Positions 11,164 through 23,772 of a DNA stretch of 64,000 bases are shown one piece after another. The notes under the pieces are model-generated. The model did not search any database. It saw only the letters and a list, made by a program, of their open reading frames with translations, and was not told the origin of the DNA. Both the position numbers and the translations under genes were made by a program. Within the stretch, counting starts at the first letter, position 1. Each line of letters starts with the position of its first letter. This DNA is from Eucalyptus grandis (taxonomy: Eukaryota > Streptophyta > Magnoliopsida > Myrtales > Myrtaceae), in assembly GCF_016545825.1 (NCBI RefSeq), contig NC_052619.1, positions 38,097,682-38,161,681 on the forward strand, read 5' to 3'.

Positions 11164-11900
11164 CCTTCTCGCCAAGCTAGACCAATTCTTCTCCATCCGT
11201 GGGATTGTGTTTTCAGTGATATGGGTATAGATAAAATGAGACTCCGCCAAACATCAACCTTTAAAAACCAAATACAAACGTATTTTACTAGAGACCGAGC
11301 CCCCGGGCGAAAGAAAACACGCTTTCATTCATGGAAGTTACTGTAATAAACGGAATGTTCCTGGAAGTTTACGAAGAGGCAAAAGAAAGGCTAAAAAAGT
11401 CATGAGGAAACATTAAAAAATGACTATGAGAACGACATATGAAGTCTTCCACAAGTTGCATTTTATTATCCAAAAATTGACCATTTTAAAATTCTTCATG
11501 GATTTTTTTTTTTTTAAACAATTGTAAAGGATCCTATGGTGTAGCTAATGCTTAGATATTATAATTGCCTTCAAGATGCGGACAACTTGTTATATTTGTA
11601 GTATATGGAAATATAATTATGCCAGCCCAATTCTCTGCATGAGCACAGTTAGTTGGAGCGTCGGGAAATTTTCAAGTTGAGAACTGGAAGTCACAACCAT
11701 TCAGATTCTACCAAATGCATGGAAAATGCTTTGGGTTAGGCTACCAGCATATAACCAATTCAAAGGCTCATGGAATGTTTCGATGGGCCTTCTGTCAGTT
11801 GGCCTATCATTTGCGTTCATCCCTGTAGATTATCAGAAAAAGGAAGGGGTTATCCATGGAAAAAACATATGTAGTCCATATTTGCAAAGTTTCTTTATTT
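11164..11900. promoter_or_regulatory. 5' region of DUF247-A, shared with the other copies
   Basis: The sequence upstream of exon 1 is conserved in copy B (21614-22000) and partly in C (57059-57370). It includes GAAGTCTTCCACAAGTTGCAT near 11441. The same block is tandemly repeated at 60720-61760. Promoter elements cannot be assigned with confidence. The conserved stretch probably contains the 5' UTR and proximal promoter. Confidence 0.4.
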
Positions 11901-11929
11901 TCTAGTTCCCACAAGTCCAGGAATTAGAG

Positions 11930-12300
11930 GGACGGTTTATACGTAGGATAATTACCCATCAATCCTACCCCTTTTGTATGAATGAACATTCTATCTAAAT
12001 TTTTCAATTTAGTCATCAATATTTACGTGAAATTCCAATATAGTCCTTCTGGTCAATTGTTGTTGAAAATTGCCAATATGGCGTTCAGTCATCGCTAGTC
12101 GTCTTACATTGCATATTGATGTGTGTACAACTTATACATCGACACGTCTACAATTTCTAGTGGCAATTGATCGGAAGGATTACATTAAAATTTTGTGTGG
12201 GGGTTTATGACTATATTGGTAATGTTTGAAAGTTTAGAACTAAATCGGTATCCCTACAAAAGAAAACATACTCTCATTCATCTTTTCCGACCTTGCTGGC
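11930..12300. mobile_element. Small fold-back/MULE-like relic
   Basis: Two inverted arms face each other. The left arm (about 12005-12090) has AATATAGTCCTTCTGGTCAATTG. The right arm (about 12160-12250) reads, in reverse complement, ACCAATATAGTCATAAAC and ATCCTTCCGATCAATTGCC. The arrangement matches the non-autonomous TIR elements common in plant genomes. Ends and TSD could not be fixed. Confidence 0.4.
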
Positions 12301-13143
12301 CAATAAGCCGTTGATTGGTATTCGCATGGTACAATGTAACTTGTGGAAGACTTCATAAGTCGCTCTCATAAAGTCAACTTGTGATGTCTCCTTTTAAGTC
12401 TTTCTTAACCTTTTTTTTTTTAATTTTTAATTCGAACACTTTTAAAGATCTCGATCTTAAGATACCAAATTGACCTAGTTTGGACTTGAGCTCTTCTAGG
12501 AAGACGTAAGGCACGCTTAAAAGTTTCTAATGCCACTGATTTCATGCCAATCGCTCATCGTTTGGACCAATTTTCCATTTTTTCAAAGTCAGACTACAAT
12601 CTGGATAAAAGGGTCAAATTCGGACCCTGTTCTAACCCCTGTTTAAACAGACCTTTGATATTTTTGTTCCATTTTTTCTATTTGAAATCTGAACTAGGCC
12701 TTTGAATGAAAATTTCTTTTCATCATGTTGGTCATGTTGTGTGTAAATTTGATGATTTTTAGACATGTTTTGATATGACAAATCCTCGTGACATTAGCTG
12801 AATGTCCTGTTGTCTTGACAGATTTTTGATGTGCTGTTGTTTGTTGTTTGATTTTTGTAAATTCACGTGTAGCTCGTTCAAGAAAACTTTCTTCATGAAA
12901 GTTGTTCATTATCATGTTGTACATATTAGGAAATTTTTCCATAGTTAGATTGTCAATGGGTATTACTCAAATTTTCTGTCCTTATATGCTTGTTCTGAAA
13001 TTTCCTGATATAAACATGATTGTGATTATTTAGTTATACCTTTTAGATTAGTTTGTGTATGAAATTAGGCTATGCCATCTCCATGAAAACTGTTCTAAAT
13101 GTTTTGATCTTTGTTGTTAAACAATTGCCTTATTCAAATTGCA
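12300..13143. other. AT-rich spacer, no gene seen
   Basis: Both strands were read. There are only short frames without recognisable domains, and homopolymer T/A runs. Confidence 0.5.
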
Positions 13144-13845
13144 TCCGTCATTGATGTTTTTTGAAAAATTAAAATGGATTCATGTAATGTATAAAGAGGT
13201 TATTAGTAATTTTAATTATATATCTTTGGCAAACGTGTAACTATTAATTATAAATGTAAACTGATAGAAAGCACAAATTGATCGAGAAAAGGGAATACTA
13301 TCAAAACAGTGTAGTTAAAAAGGTTTTTAAGATAAAAAAAGGGAATAACATCAAAATAATGAAAAAGTTAAAGGTTTGTAAGATAGAAAGCACGAACTTG
13401 TACAGTTAGTTAAATAAGAAGCTTAATTTTTCCACTTATCTAACATTCATGTTCTTTAAAAAAGATAAAATGAATTCAACTATATGTGTAGATATGTAGT
13501 AAGTTAATAACCCATTTTCCTATTTACTCCATAAATATTCGATTTTTATCTTTTTTTTCAATCAAATTTTTGTGAATTAATCTTCGGGAACTAAAGGAAT
13601 ATTCACAAAACAGAGTCGATGATGTGTAATTAATCGACCATTGGGTGGTCAATTATAACTATTTTGACTTACCAAATCAGACAACTGTTCCATTTTAACG
13701 ATGGAGTTCTAGAATCCTTGATAAAATCTCCATTGGACGGTTTGACTTTGGTGCAAGAGCTTTGCTATCGATGTATTAATTATCTAGACCAAGCTTTCTA
13801 TATTCACTATCACCCAGCTTTCTATATTTATATGTTGTAGGTGAA
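13144..13845. repeat. Duplicated AT-rich block X1 (pairs with 26722-27405)
   Basis: From TCCGTCATTGATGTTTTT to TATATGTTGTAGGT the sequence aligns with 26722-27405, with small indels. One is an extra TTCACTATCACCCAGCTTTCTATA-like duplication near 13800, absent from the partner. No coding domain is seen. It extends the segmental duplication beyond the DUF247 genes. Confidence 0.75.
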
Positions 13846-14123
13846 AGCTCTTTAATTTCGCCTTTGTCCATACAAACCACTTTCCCCAATTAGTATGATC
13901 ATTAGCTGGTGACCTTCTCCATCTTTTGGAGCCTGGTTCTTCCCATTGGCCATGACATATCATGATTAGGAGCTAAACATACTTTGTCGTATATTTAGTA
14001 TATAAATCTTATTTTGTTCTGAATTGTTATTCAATTAGCATGAAATATTTCCATTTGCGCCTGGTGCTAGAATAAAACATGGCGCATTGAGTTCAACGTT
14101 GAACTTCCTTTTAGACTTTTTTA

Positions 14124-15195
14124 GGGATATGTTCGGTAGAAGTCCTAAAACTTATCCAGAAAGTGCAATTGAGTTCTAAAACTTACAAAAAGTTCAATCG
14201 AGTCCTAAAACTCAAGTTGGTTCAATTAAGTCCTAAAATTAACACCGTCAAGAAAGTTAACGGAAATTGCTGACGTGGCGCTGACGTCATATTTTAAATG
14301 GCTTTTTAAAATTATTTTATTCCAAATCTTTAAAAATTAGATTAAAAACTAAAAAGGAAAATCTAAATTTATTTAAAAAAGGAAAATCTAAATTTATTAT
14401 AAAAAAAAACAAAACTATTCAAAAAAAAAAAAAAAAAAGGGCAGGTGGACTTCCATTGCCGCCTATCGCTGCAGGGGGGCGAAGGTCGCCGGCCTTGGGG
14501 TGGCCGGCGACCGTCGCCCGCCCAGGCGAGGCCTCGTCGGCCCTCGCTCGGGCCGGCGAGGCTCGCCGGATCTCGGCGAGGCTCGCCTGGGCATTTGGCC
14601 CCGAGCGAGGGCTGGCGAGGCCTCGCCCGGGGCGGGCGACGGTTGCCTTCCCTCGCCAGGGCTGAGCAACCATCGCCGCCCGGGCGAGGCCTCGTCGGCC
14701 CTCGTTCGGGGCCGGCGGGCTCGCAGATCCGGGGCGAGCCTTGCCTAGGGCGGGCGACGGTTGCCGGCCCTCGCCCGGGGGTCGGCGAGGGCGGCCACCC
14801 CGCCAGGGCCGACGACCAGTCGCTCGGCCCCTCCGGCGATGGGCGGCGGCGGTTGGGGAGAAGAGCCTGATTTTTTTAAAACAATTTTAAAAATAAAATT
14901 TATAACTTTTCTTTTTAATTTTTGGTGAAAATAAGATAAAATGAATAAATCTAATTTTTTAGTTTTTAAATATTAAAAAAAATGAATAAAAAATCATTAA
15001 AAAAATCCACGTGGAAAATAAAAAATAATTTAAAATGACACGTCGGCATTTTTAACGGAAAAAGCTAACGGTGTTAACTTTAGGACTCAATTGAACTAAC
15101 TTGAGAAGTTTTAGGACTTGATTGAACTTTTTGTAAGTTTTAGAACTCAATTGCACTTTTTGGACAAGTTTTAGGATTTCTACCGAACATATCCC
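14124..15195. mobile_element. Non-autonomous MULE-like element with about 150-bp TIRs
   Basis: The left end GGGATATGTTCGGTAGAA and the right end (reverse complement identical over this stretch) begin inverted repeats that continue for about 150 bp with few mismatches, through phrases such as AGTCCTAAAACT and TTAACACCG. Flanks at 14115-14123 and 15196-15204 match imperfectly (ACTTTTTTA versus ATTTTTTTT), compatible with a 9-bp TSD. The core (14445-14870) is very GC-rich and made of repeated GCGAGG/CCTCGC words. The open frames there on both strands look compositional, and no captured gene is recognised. Confidence 0.75.
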
Positions 15196-15256
15196 ATTTT
15201 TTTTTTTTAAGGATTAAAATGTTCCGTCAACTTCAATATCTATAACAATTAAATAT

Positions 15257-15850
15257 AGCGATAAGTGCACTAAATTTTTAAAACTTGTCATGAAAGTGCA
15301 ATCGGATTCTAAAAAATTTTAAAATGTGCAATGAAAATTTAAAACTCGTTAAATTGGTGTAACCAAATCTTTTCGTTTACTCCGTCCATTACTCCATCCA
15401 ATTTAGTTAATGAAAAAAACTAATCTTTTATTGTTTTTCAAGGAGAGAGGCAATGATGTGGTTGCCATGTCAACCATTTTAGGAAAAAATATTAAAGTAA
15501 ATTAAATGATAAAATTCATCTCAAGATTTTAGAAAAATAAAAATCTGAAAAAGAAAATGGAAAAAGAGGAAGAATCAAATAGAGGAAAAGCCGAAGTCCA
15601 AAAAAACAGTGGTGGCTCCAGTTGAGGCGGTGGCGTTGTGGCGGCCACCTTTACACCGGCGAGGGGCCGGCATCCCCTCTTCGGACTTAGCCAAAGCCAA
15701 CGTGGCCCTTGCCACCACCTTCGCGTGCTGGAAAAAGAAAATAGCACGTGTGCGCGCGCATGTGGTGAGTGAGCTAGGCGAAGTGGCAGCCCCTACCACT
15801 TGCCCATAAGGTCGTCTGCGACCCCGGCACTCGCGACCCTCGCCCGTCCA
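15257..15850. mobile_element. Degenerate second TIR-type element (left arm and GC-rich core)
   Basis: AAGTGCACTAAATTTTTAAAACTT starts a left arm resembling those of the neighbouring TIR elements (target words AAAACTTGT, CAATCGGATTCTAAA, CGTTTACTCCGTCC). A GC-rich core follows at about 15605-15850. A matching right arm was not found, so the element is truncated or decayed. The open frames in the core have no recognisable domain. Confidence 0.4.
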
Positions 15851-16339
15851 ATAACGATGGCAACAATCCTAGCCCAGACCTACAGCGTCTGCAGCAATAA
15901 GACAATCCTCACCCAGATTTGAGGCAAAGGCCACAACCCATGTCGTCATAGAAGATTGAAGAGGGGGTGGCGCTCAACCAATTGAGAAAAATGGTTGGTT
16001 CCTGAACAATTCTGAGATCGATGTGGGGATCGAAATTAGATATGACTATGGTGTATTCTATGCCTCAAAGATGTTCTTGTGAAATTTTATGAAACCACTA
16101 TCAATTGTCGCTATCAACTATTTTAAAAGCAGCTTTTAAAACAATTGATATTGGCCCTACAAAATCTCACAGCTCTAAAACTAGAATAGGAGGTGGCGGA
16201 TCATGTGTATAAAAAAAGGGCTTCACTTTAGATCTATACAATATTTTCACTTGCATTTTTAATGTACTTTGAATTTGTTATTGTCCTGTGATGGTTTAGA
16301 AAACTGTTGTCAATTAGGAAATTGCATCATATCTAATAC
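15851..16339. other. Spacer without recognisable gene
   Basis: Only short frames are present. A local inverted repeat, ATCAATTGTC...ACAATTGAT, with TTTTAAAAGCAGCTTTTAAA at its centre (about 16090-16150) is the only structure seen. Confidence 0.4.
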
Positions 16340-16640
16340 CAAGTATGAAGCTTGCTTGAGACCATGTAAAGCTTTTTAGAGCTTGTAAGCACAATTTTAT
16401 CATCTAGGATCTTCAAAGCCTGGTGATTGCTTTACATAGAACTTTATATTTAATAAAGTAATCTAGACATATACTATCACATTCATTTGAAATAAGATGG
16501 AATCATAATAACATGTCTAGCAAATAATAGATGCGAATCACCCATTGAGCGCACCTCTCATCATAATTTCACTTCTTCTTAAGAATATCCTTGTAGAACA
16601 AGTTTAGCTTTATTTTGTACAACTTTACTTTTCTTGAGGT
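16340..16640 (-). pseudogene. Ty1/copia reverse transcriptase relic
   Basis: Read on the minus strand, this stretch keeps order and wording of copia reverse transcriptase. N-K-A-K-L-V-L-Q-G-Y-S lies at about 16580-16612. A degraded block with F-Q-M-N-V follows near 16480, then V-K-Q-S-P-G-F-E-D-P-R and K-A-L-H-G-L-K-Q-A near 16340-16440. Stops and frameshifts separate the blocks. No LTR or other domain lies nearby, so this is a short dead fragment unrelated to the large element at 36814-52591. Confidence 0.7.
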
Positions 16641-17164
16641 TAGTTTGACGTATATGAAACATGTCAAAAAAGGTTTCTAAGGTGAAATGAAAAATTATGC
16701 GAATGTAAAAAAAAATATTCCTTTCTTCTCTCCTTAGTAAATTGGCACGACAAATTACACCGATTTGCACTGTTGGATAGGGCATGGATTCATGGCATGA
16801 GGAATCCGCGCCCCATGTGTGGTCTATTTATTGCAAGTGACTAGTATGGTAATTATCTGAATTGATCTTCACTTTTTAATTAATCTAAATCTAGCAATTT
16901 ACAAATGTTGACCTTTTTTTTTTTTTTTTTTAAATTCAAAACTTTTAGAATAGTTTAATTTTGACCCGTAAATTCACGTGCAAATTTTTAAAACATTTAT
17001 AATATAATAAATTTTAGCAAAGAAAGTAGAGAAGAAGTACTCTTTACTTTTATCTAAGGGTGACCAATCCAATCTTAGGGTGCCCCATTCATAACATCTT
17101 TATTGTGACTAATTTGAAGTTTGCATTTTATTTTTTAGTATTGGGTGAGCCAAAGTTTAGTATG

Positions 17165-19833
17165 CTAAACATGAATAGATCGACCACCGTTGGCTCTCTG
17201 AACCGTCCTCTCCTTTGGAGACGAGAGACACAAACCTTATGTCCTTCTGCAACCAGATGAGAGAGACCCCTAACATCCTCGAGAAGTTGGCGCACGATTT
17301 GACTTGACCTAGGAGCATAATTTCTTTGGATATGTACTGATTAGAATTGTCTCTAAACTTTAAAGAGTTAAAAAACCTAGAATTGCCAGTGAAAGTGAGG
17401 TTTGCTATGAAGGATAGGGAGAAGAGTCCCAAATTGAGGTAAATAATATTTTATCCTTTGAAATAAAGAATGAGATGATATGTATCACAAGAGAGAGAAT
17501 ATGTGTTACAAAAGAGAGATTAGAAATTCGGGAAAAGGCAGGAAAGTAATTTCTTGGGAGCCTTCTTCTTTATTATTATGGCGATTGTTGTAATCTTATT
17601 CAATCTACCTAAGGAACTAGGGCAAGGAGATTTTATGCTTTTACATAATCTTAATTTCTTTGATGTGGTATTTTAATTGTTAGTTGAAAATTGGTGACCA
17701 AGAATTTAAACTGAGTACTCTTTCACATGAGAACGCTACCTTTTAGCTTCACTATCCCTCTTTTGTTGGTTTATATGCATCTAATTACACTGATTTAAGC
17801 AATAATTTAGTACTTAAACTTTGTAGGATCTTACGATCTTGCTCCGATCTTGTAGACTTTGAAAGGATCCTACTTAGGATCCCAATCCTGACAACCTTTG
17901 TGTGTGTGTGACAAAGGTGGCCCAGCTTTAATATTTATTGTGCATTGTATGGTCTTAGTTATTTATTTGACATGAAAAATTTGGATCCAGTTGTAAAATT
18001 TCTAAAGGGTGACTCCAGAGTTAAACTGTTTTTCTGTTGGTTAGGCAGCTTTCACATGTAGCTTTTCTTCTCTATGTTGGTGTCCGTCTTGTTCATGTGC
18101 TCATATTGCATGGATGGAGACTGACTGCAGAAGTGTAAGGGCAATTTTAAAGTTTCCTCATTAGTTTGGTGTAAGATTGATCTCTGAAGCATAATGGGCC
18201 TAAGAGCCTTGAGTGTAGGATCAGCCTCTCTAATTTCAGCCAAAGAGTGAAAAGTTTGTCTTTGTTTGCTTCTATTACAGAATCCTGGGGCCTCCTTTTC
18301 TTCAGATGGAATGTGTATTTAGTATTTGTGCTCATCTTGCATGGACGGAGACTAACTGCAAAACATTAAGAAAGAGTAAGGGCAAATTCACAGTTCCAAA
18401 TCCATTGTTGTTTATGCTGTCTGTTATTTTTTCTGATTCTGTTCACCCCCCTTTCTGGTGTTTTTCTTGCTCTTTGGTTATGCCTTTACAAGAGTGAGTG
18501 CCTTTTTGCCTCGTCAAGATTCCTGAGAAGAGTTTTTGGCTTGTGATTAGTATTTTATTACCCTTTAGTATTGCGTTTCTTACCTTTACAAGTTGTGGCT
18601 CTTCTTCTTACATGCTCATTGGAAGAGAAGGATTATATTTTGCATTGACAACCAAAAGAAATGGTCAAACACCAAATAAAAATGCCAAAAGTGGCAAGGG
18701 AGGAAGTGTCTTCTTGGTTGGATATGAATGAAGATTCAACTAACTCCTATGAGCATAATGATCACATGAGAAGTGCCATGTGGAATTATTATACATATTT
18801 AACGTATGTGTTTGCTTTTAACCCTGATTGGACTACTAACCTGTGGCTTCTAACCTGTGATTGATGTATTGTTTGCTGATCATGTGATGTTGTTGTGTCA
18901 TTGGGTGCATTGTGCTTGGTTTGGTAGGAAGGAGAGATGTGTTGTGCAATTTGGAATGTATTGTTACAAGGATGAATGCTAGGTGGATTTACTATTTAGT
19001 CTGTGTTTAGAGAGTTCGAGCTAATTCTAGTTTTGTTATTAAATGCATGAAATCAAATGTGCAGAGAAAGGACGTGAATAAACTTACCTCCTTGCTAATT
19101 GCACATTTTGTTGGCTAACATGAATGAATGTGCTTTGACCATCCTAATAGGAATTATACCTGTGTTTCTGTTATTAAATATTGGTTGATTTCTATGAGAA
19201 TTTAATGTTGTTCCGATAAGGCTTCCCATGGAACAATTGCTTCCCTCACTTGGGCTGTTTTAGACAAATTTATCAGCAAAATAACGCTGATGTTATGAAG
19301 CTCATTGGTTTGCTGTTTTCTTACGGAGTAGATTTTTGGGAGTATCCATCCTGATTCAGAGGTTGCTGATAATATCATTTGGAGAACTTCTACTATTGAT
19401 GTGGATTCCATCAACTCATTCAGAGATACGAAGCTCTTGCGTGTTCTTCTTAGTTGTAGTCCAAGTTGAATTGTAACTCTTTTTTTAGGTCAAGCATGAT
19501 CAGAGAACCAACTGGATATCTTTATGGGAAGATGAGACTTCGTAGGGTGATCCTACCGTATATATTGTAATCATCTAAGTTGGTTGTACCTCTTTTTTCC
19601 TTTCTTTTTGAACCATATACCAACTTGGTTGCTAATGTCATGTTGGTTTTCTGTTGTAATCATCTAGTTCCAAATGAAGAGACTTGTGGACATCATTTAA
19701 AGCATAAATACTTTCCCCTATCTTTCTTTAAGCACATGTGGTTCGTCCTCATTGGAAAACCAAGATAATACTATTGGCTATAGAACACAAGTAGATGGTC
19801 CAGGGGAAATATATGAACCAGCATTGATCACAT
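17165..19833. repeat. Segmental duplication B, left part (truncated)
   Basis: Homology to copy A begins near 17165 (matching A about 5568), so the first 3.3 kb of the segment is missing. A second deletion joins A-equivalent 6858 to A-equivalent 7933 at about 18393-18398, across the shared bases GTTCC. Otherwise the blocks run in the same order as A and C, down to the DUF247 gene. Confidence 0.8.
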
Positions 19834-21613
19834 TTAACTATACTTTGTGTAAGGAAGAATAGTAAACACTGTTTGTGCTGCTGTGAGAAGGAGCAACACG
19901 ATGGCTGCGACAACGGACAAGAAAGCCCAAGGACTATGGAAATATTCCCTCCTCAGTTTTGCCATCCAAATGTTCCTCCTCTTATGGCAATGTGCATTCA
20001 CATTTTGGAAGATCTCGGAGTAATAGGAATCGTCTACACAGACGTTGTCACCGATCTTGTTGAACATCTGTGCAACCACCTTGTCATCGCCCAAGTAGTT
20101 CTCAATAATCCCTGCATGCCGAAGCACCTCGACGTCCTTTGAAGAGTTTATGAGGCAATCAATCAAGGTCACATAATCCGTGAAGTAGTCGATGAAGTAG
20201 TCGATGTCTTTGTTTTGACGATGCTGCTCGTACGCGATCAGGTTTCGAAATTTTGATTCGGTGCCGTCCGCTACATTCAAGACCGGTAACTCGAGTGTCC
20301 CGTTCTTGAATTTGATGTCGCTCAGTTGGCCCTTTCGCACAGCCCTAAACCTGACTCCTGACTCCCCTAGCTCAATGGCCGATGGCATGATTGGTAAGCA
20401 GTTTAGCCGGGGCGTTTTAGGCAAGTCACAAGTGCGCCACGTGTGATATAGATGCAGAAGATGTTCCCAGTTGCCAATCGTCAAATTTCGGCCGGGGCCT
20501 TCTTGTTCAAACTCGAAGTACATGATGGCGACTTCGCTGAACTCACGATGCTCGTCCGGACCTTTAGTCAGGTCATATAGCTTGCTCAAGACGAAGAGTG
20601 GGAGTTGGTTCTCTAGCAGCAGTAAGTCGCGCGTAATGCTGGATCGAATCCCCCCCCAATCATGCATAACCAGGTCGTTTTCGTCTCTCAGTTCCGTCAT
20701 ATTGCACTTACGGAACAACTCAATGATGAAGCAGCCATCAATGAGCATCATCGTAAGAAACTTTTCTTGGGAGAGGCCGATGGTTTCCGCATAGCAATTA
20801 CGTGCCGGCTGCTCCTGTTCCCTGAGAGTCGGCATATACCTGTCCACGCTCCCCTCGTTTCTCCTCCTAAGCAATTGCTGCAGGTATCGCAGTTTATGCT
20901 CCTCCATGAATTTGAACTTGTCATTTCCATAGTGATAAGGACCAATGGCTAGAATCTCTGGGTCATAGGCTTTCTCGTTGACTTTGCGCAGTTGATGACG
21001 AACCCTAAATATACTATGCTCCGGCAAAGTGGGAGGCATACCGCAAAGCATATTCTCGATGTGGATTGAGACATGATCTTGCACCATGGAATGGTCATAG
21101 ATCCCAGCATGCTGTATTGGCTACGATATAATTAATGTGATAATAAGCATGGAGTTAAGCAAGATGATGGTTTTTCATGTTCTTAAAAATGGTTCTTCAT
21201 GTGCTTCCTTTTCATTAAGGGCTACTTACGAAAAATGTCCTTGTATATATACTCTAGACAGTTTTTGATTTTGGTCATCATACTATTTTTTTGGGAAATA
21301 TATGACCCTTAAACTAATCTCCAAACATCCGCTGGCCCCACCCACCCCCCTCCCCCCAGCGGCGGGGCGGGGGGCGGCCACCTCCAATGAAAAACCTAAT
21401 TTCCGAATAAATTTTCAGGACAAATTCTGTATTTCTGTGTGATTATTAATGGAAAATGCTAACTAAGCACCGGAATTTAACATGTGGAGCTGGCATCGAA
21501 TTTAAACAAATCAATATAATAGGAAAAATTACAAAGATGATCTGACAATGGTGGATCAGAAAAGGGAGGGGAAATTCATGATGACTTACTTGATTGAATT
21601 GGTGATTGCTCAT
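19834..21613 (-). CDS. DUF247-B: DUF247 (UPF0481-like) membrane-anchored protein
   Basis: The gene has the same structure as copy A. Exon 2 runs 21120-19834 and exon 1 runs 21613-21590 (ATG, seven codons, CAA|GTAAGT). The intron is 469 bp and ends CGTAG. The product is about 436 residues, with the family motifs in order and the C-terminal anchor (SPWAFLSVVAAIVLLLL...). The upstream ATG present in copy A is AAA here, which argues that translation starts at the ATG of M-S-N-H-Q-F-N-Q. A 12-bp tandem duplication near 20178-20201 adds a repeated D-Y-F residue group in the variable region before the L-I-N-S-S-K-D-V-E-V-L motif. No stop or frameshift is seen. Function is unknown, as for copy A. Confidence 0.9.
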
Positions 21614-22348
21614 TCTTCTCGCCAAGTTAGACCAATTCTTCTCTTTTCGTGGGATTGTGTATTCAGTTATATGGGTAGAGATAAAATGAGACTCCGCCAA
21701 ACATCAACCTTTAAAACCATATACAAACACATTTTACTTGAGACCCCACAAAAGAAAACACACTTTCATTCATCTCTTTTGGCCTTGGTCGTCAACAATT
21801 CTGATTGTGGAAGTTACTTCTACGAACTAAAAGTTCCTGAAAGTTGATGAAGAGGCAAAAGACATAAGAAAACATTAAAAAGTGACTTTATGAGAACGAT
21901 CCCACAAGTGGCATTTTACTATCCGAAAATTAACCATTCTAAAATTCTTCATGGATTTTTGTTAACATTTGTGAAGGATCTTAAGTGTTACCACAGGGGG
22001 TGTTACTATAGGGGTGTTAAAATGAGTGATGAACCCATTTTTGGGCTCATATTTATTTATATGGATTGTATATGGATAAAAGATTTTTAAAAACCCTAAA
22101 ACTGGGTCCAAAAATTGAATATGATTTAAATGGGTCTCAAAATTGAGTAAGAACTTATAATCAGTTTTTTATCCATTTAAAATAAACAGAAGCGCAGGGA
22201 AGATGACGATCCATTTTCATCACCCTTGTTGGTGACCTAAAGCTTCCATGACACAAGCAACCGGTCACTCACCACGCTGCTTGCCTTCGCGCCGCGTCCG
22301 TCACATCTCTCTTCTCCTCACTTAGGACTAATCTAACTAGTCCAAGGA
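21614..22348. other. 5' region of DUF247-B and spacer
   Basis: The part to about 22000 matches the upstream region of copy A. The CAAGTTGCAT block is shortened here (near 21895-21915) by a small deletion. The rest (to 22348) is AT-rich with no gene seen. Confidence 0.5.
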
Positions 22349-22356
22349 TTACCTGC

Positions 22357-23288
22357 TAGGGGTGAGCATCAGTCTAGGGTTAACTCTGGGCCAACTCTAG
22401 ATAAGCCCAACCCTATCGGTTTTGGTCCGGTTCCAAGGGAGATTGGGTTGGTCCAACCCGGACCAACCTTGATTATATATACATTATATATTATATCTAA
22501 TATATTATTTATAATTTTTTATATAGAGAAAATCCTAAAATAAATGGCGTCAACAACATTAAATAGCTAATTAGTGAGGAGTTGAGGAGTTCAAGTAATT
22601 TTACAATATTTTTTAATAAATTGGATCTTTTAATGTCTTTAACGATGTCAAAGTCATAATTTACAAAGGAGAAAAACATGAGGAGTCATCACGGCGTTCA
22701 AAATGGCATAAATAGCTCCTCATGGCATCCTCCTCTAATACTCGTTTTCTTCGTATTATTTATCCTCTTAGTCTTTAATGTCAAAATCAAAAGAAACAAC
22801 TTCTCTACTCGCCTCACTCGCTTTGAATCACTCGTGCCACTCGTCGCTTGATGCTCACCTGGCTTGTTGCTCCCTACTCGACGCTCGACGCTCACCCCAC
22901 TCAACACTCATTGCTCGCCTCTCTTAGCTGACCTCATTCGTCACTGAACTCATAGAATTAGTCATGTCCTCGTTCGCCTTTTCAAGGAGTACAAAAATGA
23001 AATAAAAATTATCAGCTGGTTCCGTATTGACCTTGGAACCGGATTAAACTCATTAGATCGGTCGGTCCTTGATTGCCTTTTTACATAGTACAAAAAATGA
23101 AATAAGTAAATTATCGGTCGGTCCTGGGTTGACCTTGGAATCAGACTGAACCTAATGAGTTCAGTCTGGTTCTTGGTTTCAAGCTCGATAGAGTTGGTCC
23201 TCGATCCCAAGAATTGAGGACAAGCACTGTGTTGATTAATTCTAAGGTTAGGGGTGGATCGATCTAACCTGGACCATGCCCACCCCTA
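22357..23288. mobile_element. hAT-type non-autonomous element, 8-bp TSD
   Basis: The element starts TAGGGGTGAGCAT and ends CCCACCCCTA, with inverted ends typical of hAT transposons. It is flanked by 8-bp direct repeats TTACCTGC (22349-22356) and TTACTTGC (23289-23296), one mismatch. The interior has no transposase. It contains CACTCG/CTCGCC-rich words, and its halves align in inverted orientation with the element at 34939-35947. The short frames inside are not genes. Confidence 0.85.
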
Positions 23289-23296
23289 TTACTTGC

Positions 23297-23764
23297 AATG
23301 TTTTGGGTTTGGGGCAGAGGGAGAGCATGTGGGTGTATACCTGCAATTTGGAAGCAGAGGAGTGCAAACAGGAGTAGAGGGAGCACAGGCCTCATGTTGT
23401 CAAGCTCAAGAGGACCCCCGATTAGCAAACCAGAGAAAAAAGAGAGTTCAAATAAAAGGAGATTCTTCAGTCCACTCTCTCCACTCTCTTCACATCCTAC
23501 TGATGAAGTGCTCTTATATAGAGGGGAAAAAACAGAGATCTAGGGGTAGTAGTAGGGCTTTCACTTTGATGGCTCCCCATCCTCTCCTGCTCTTTTTTTT
23601 TTTTTTTTTCCCATAGAGGGGTAAATAATGATAGACAGAGAAGGTGGAATTTGTGGGGTCTACTAGTATTAAAAAGTGACCCACTTTCCATTTCACCTCT
23701 GTCAACCACTTTTGAGAGGGAGAAACAATGACAAAAGTGTGGCTCGTGAAGCGAGGATGTTAGA
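23297..23764. other. Spacer, no gene seen
   Basis: There is a T-rich homopolymer (about 23591-23610) and short overlapping frames on both strands, without recognisable domains. Confidence 0.4.
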
Positions 23765-23772
23765 GTCAGTGG

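Noticed and set aside
14419..14870. Long open frames on both strands
   Set aside because: They come from repeated GCGAGG words in the core of a TIR element. No domain and no conservation are seen.
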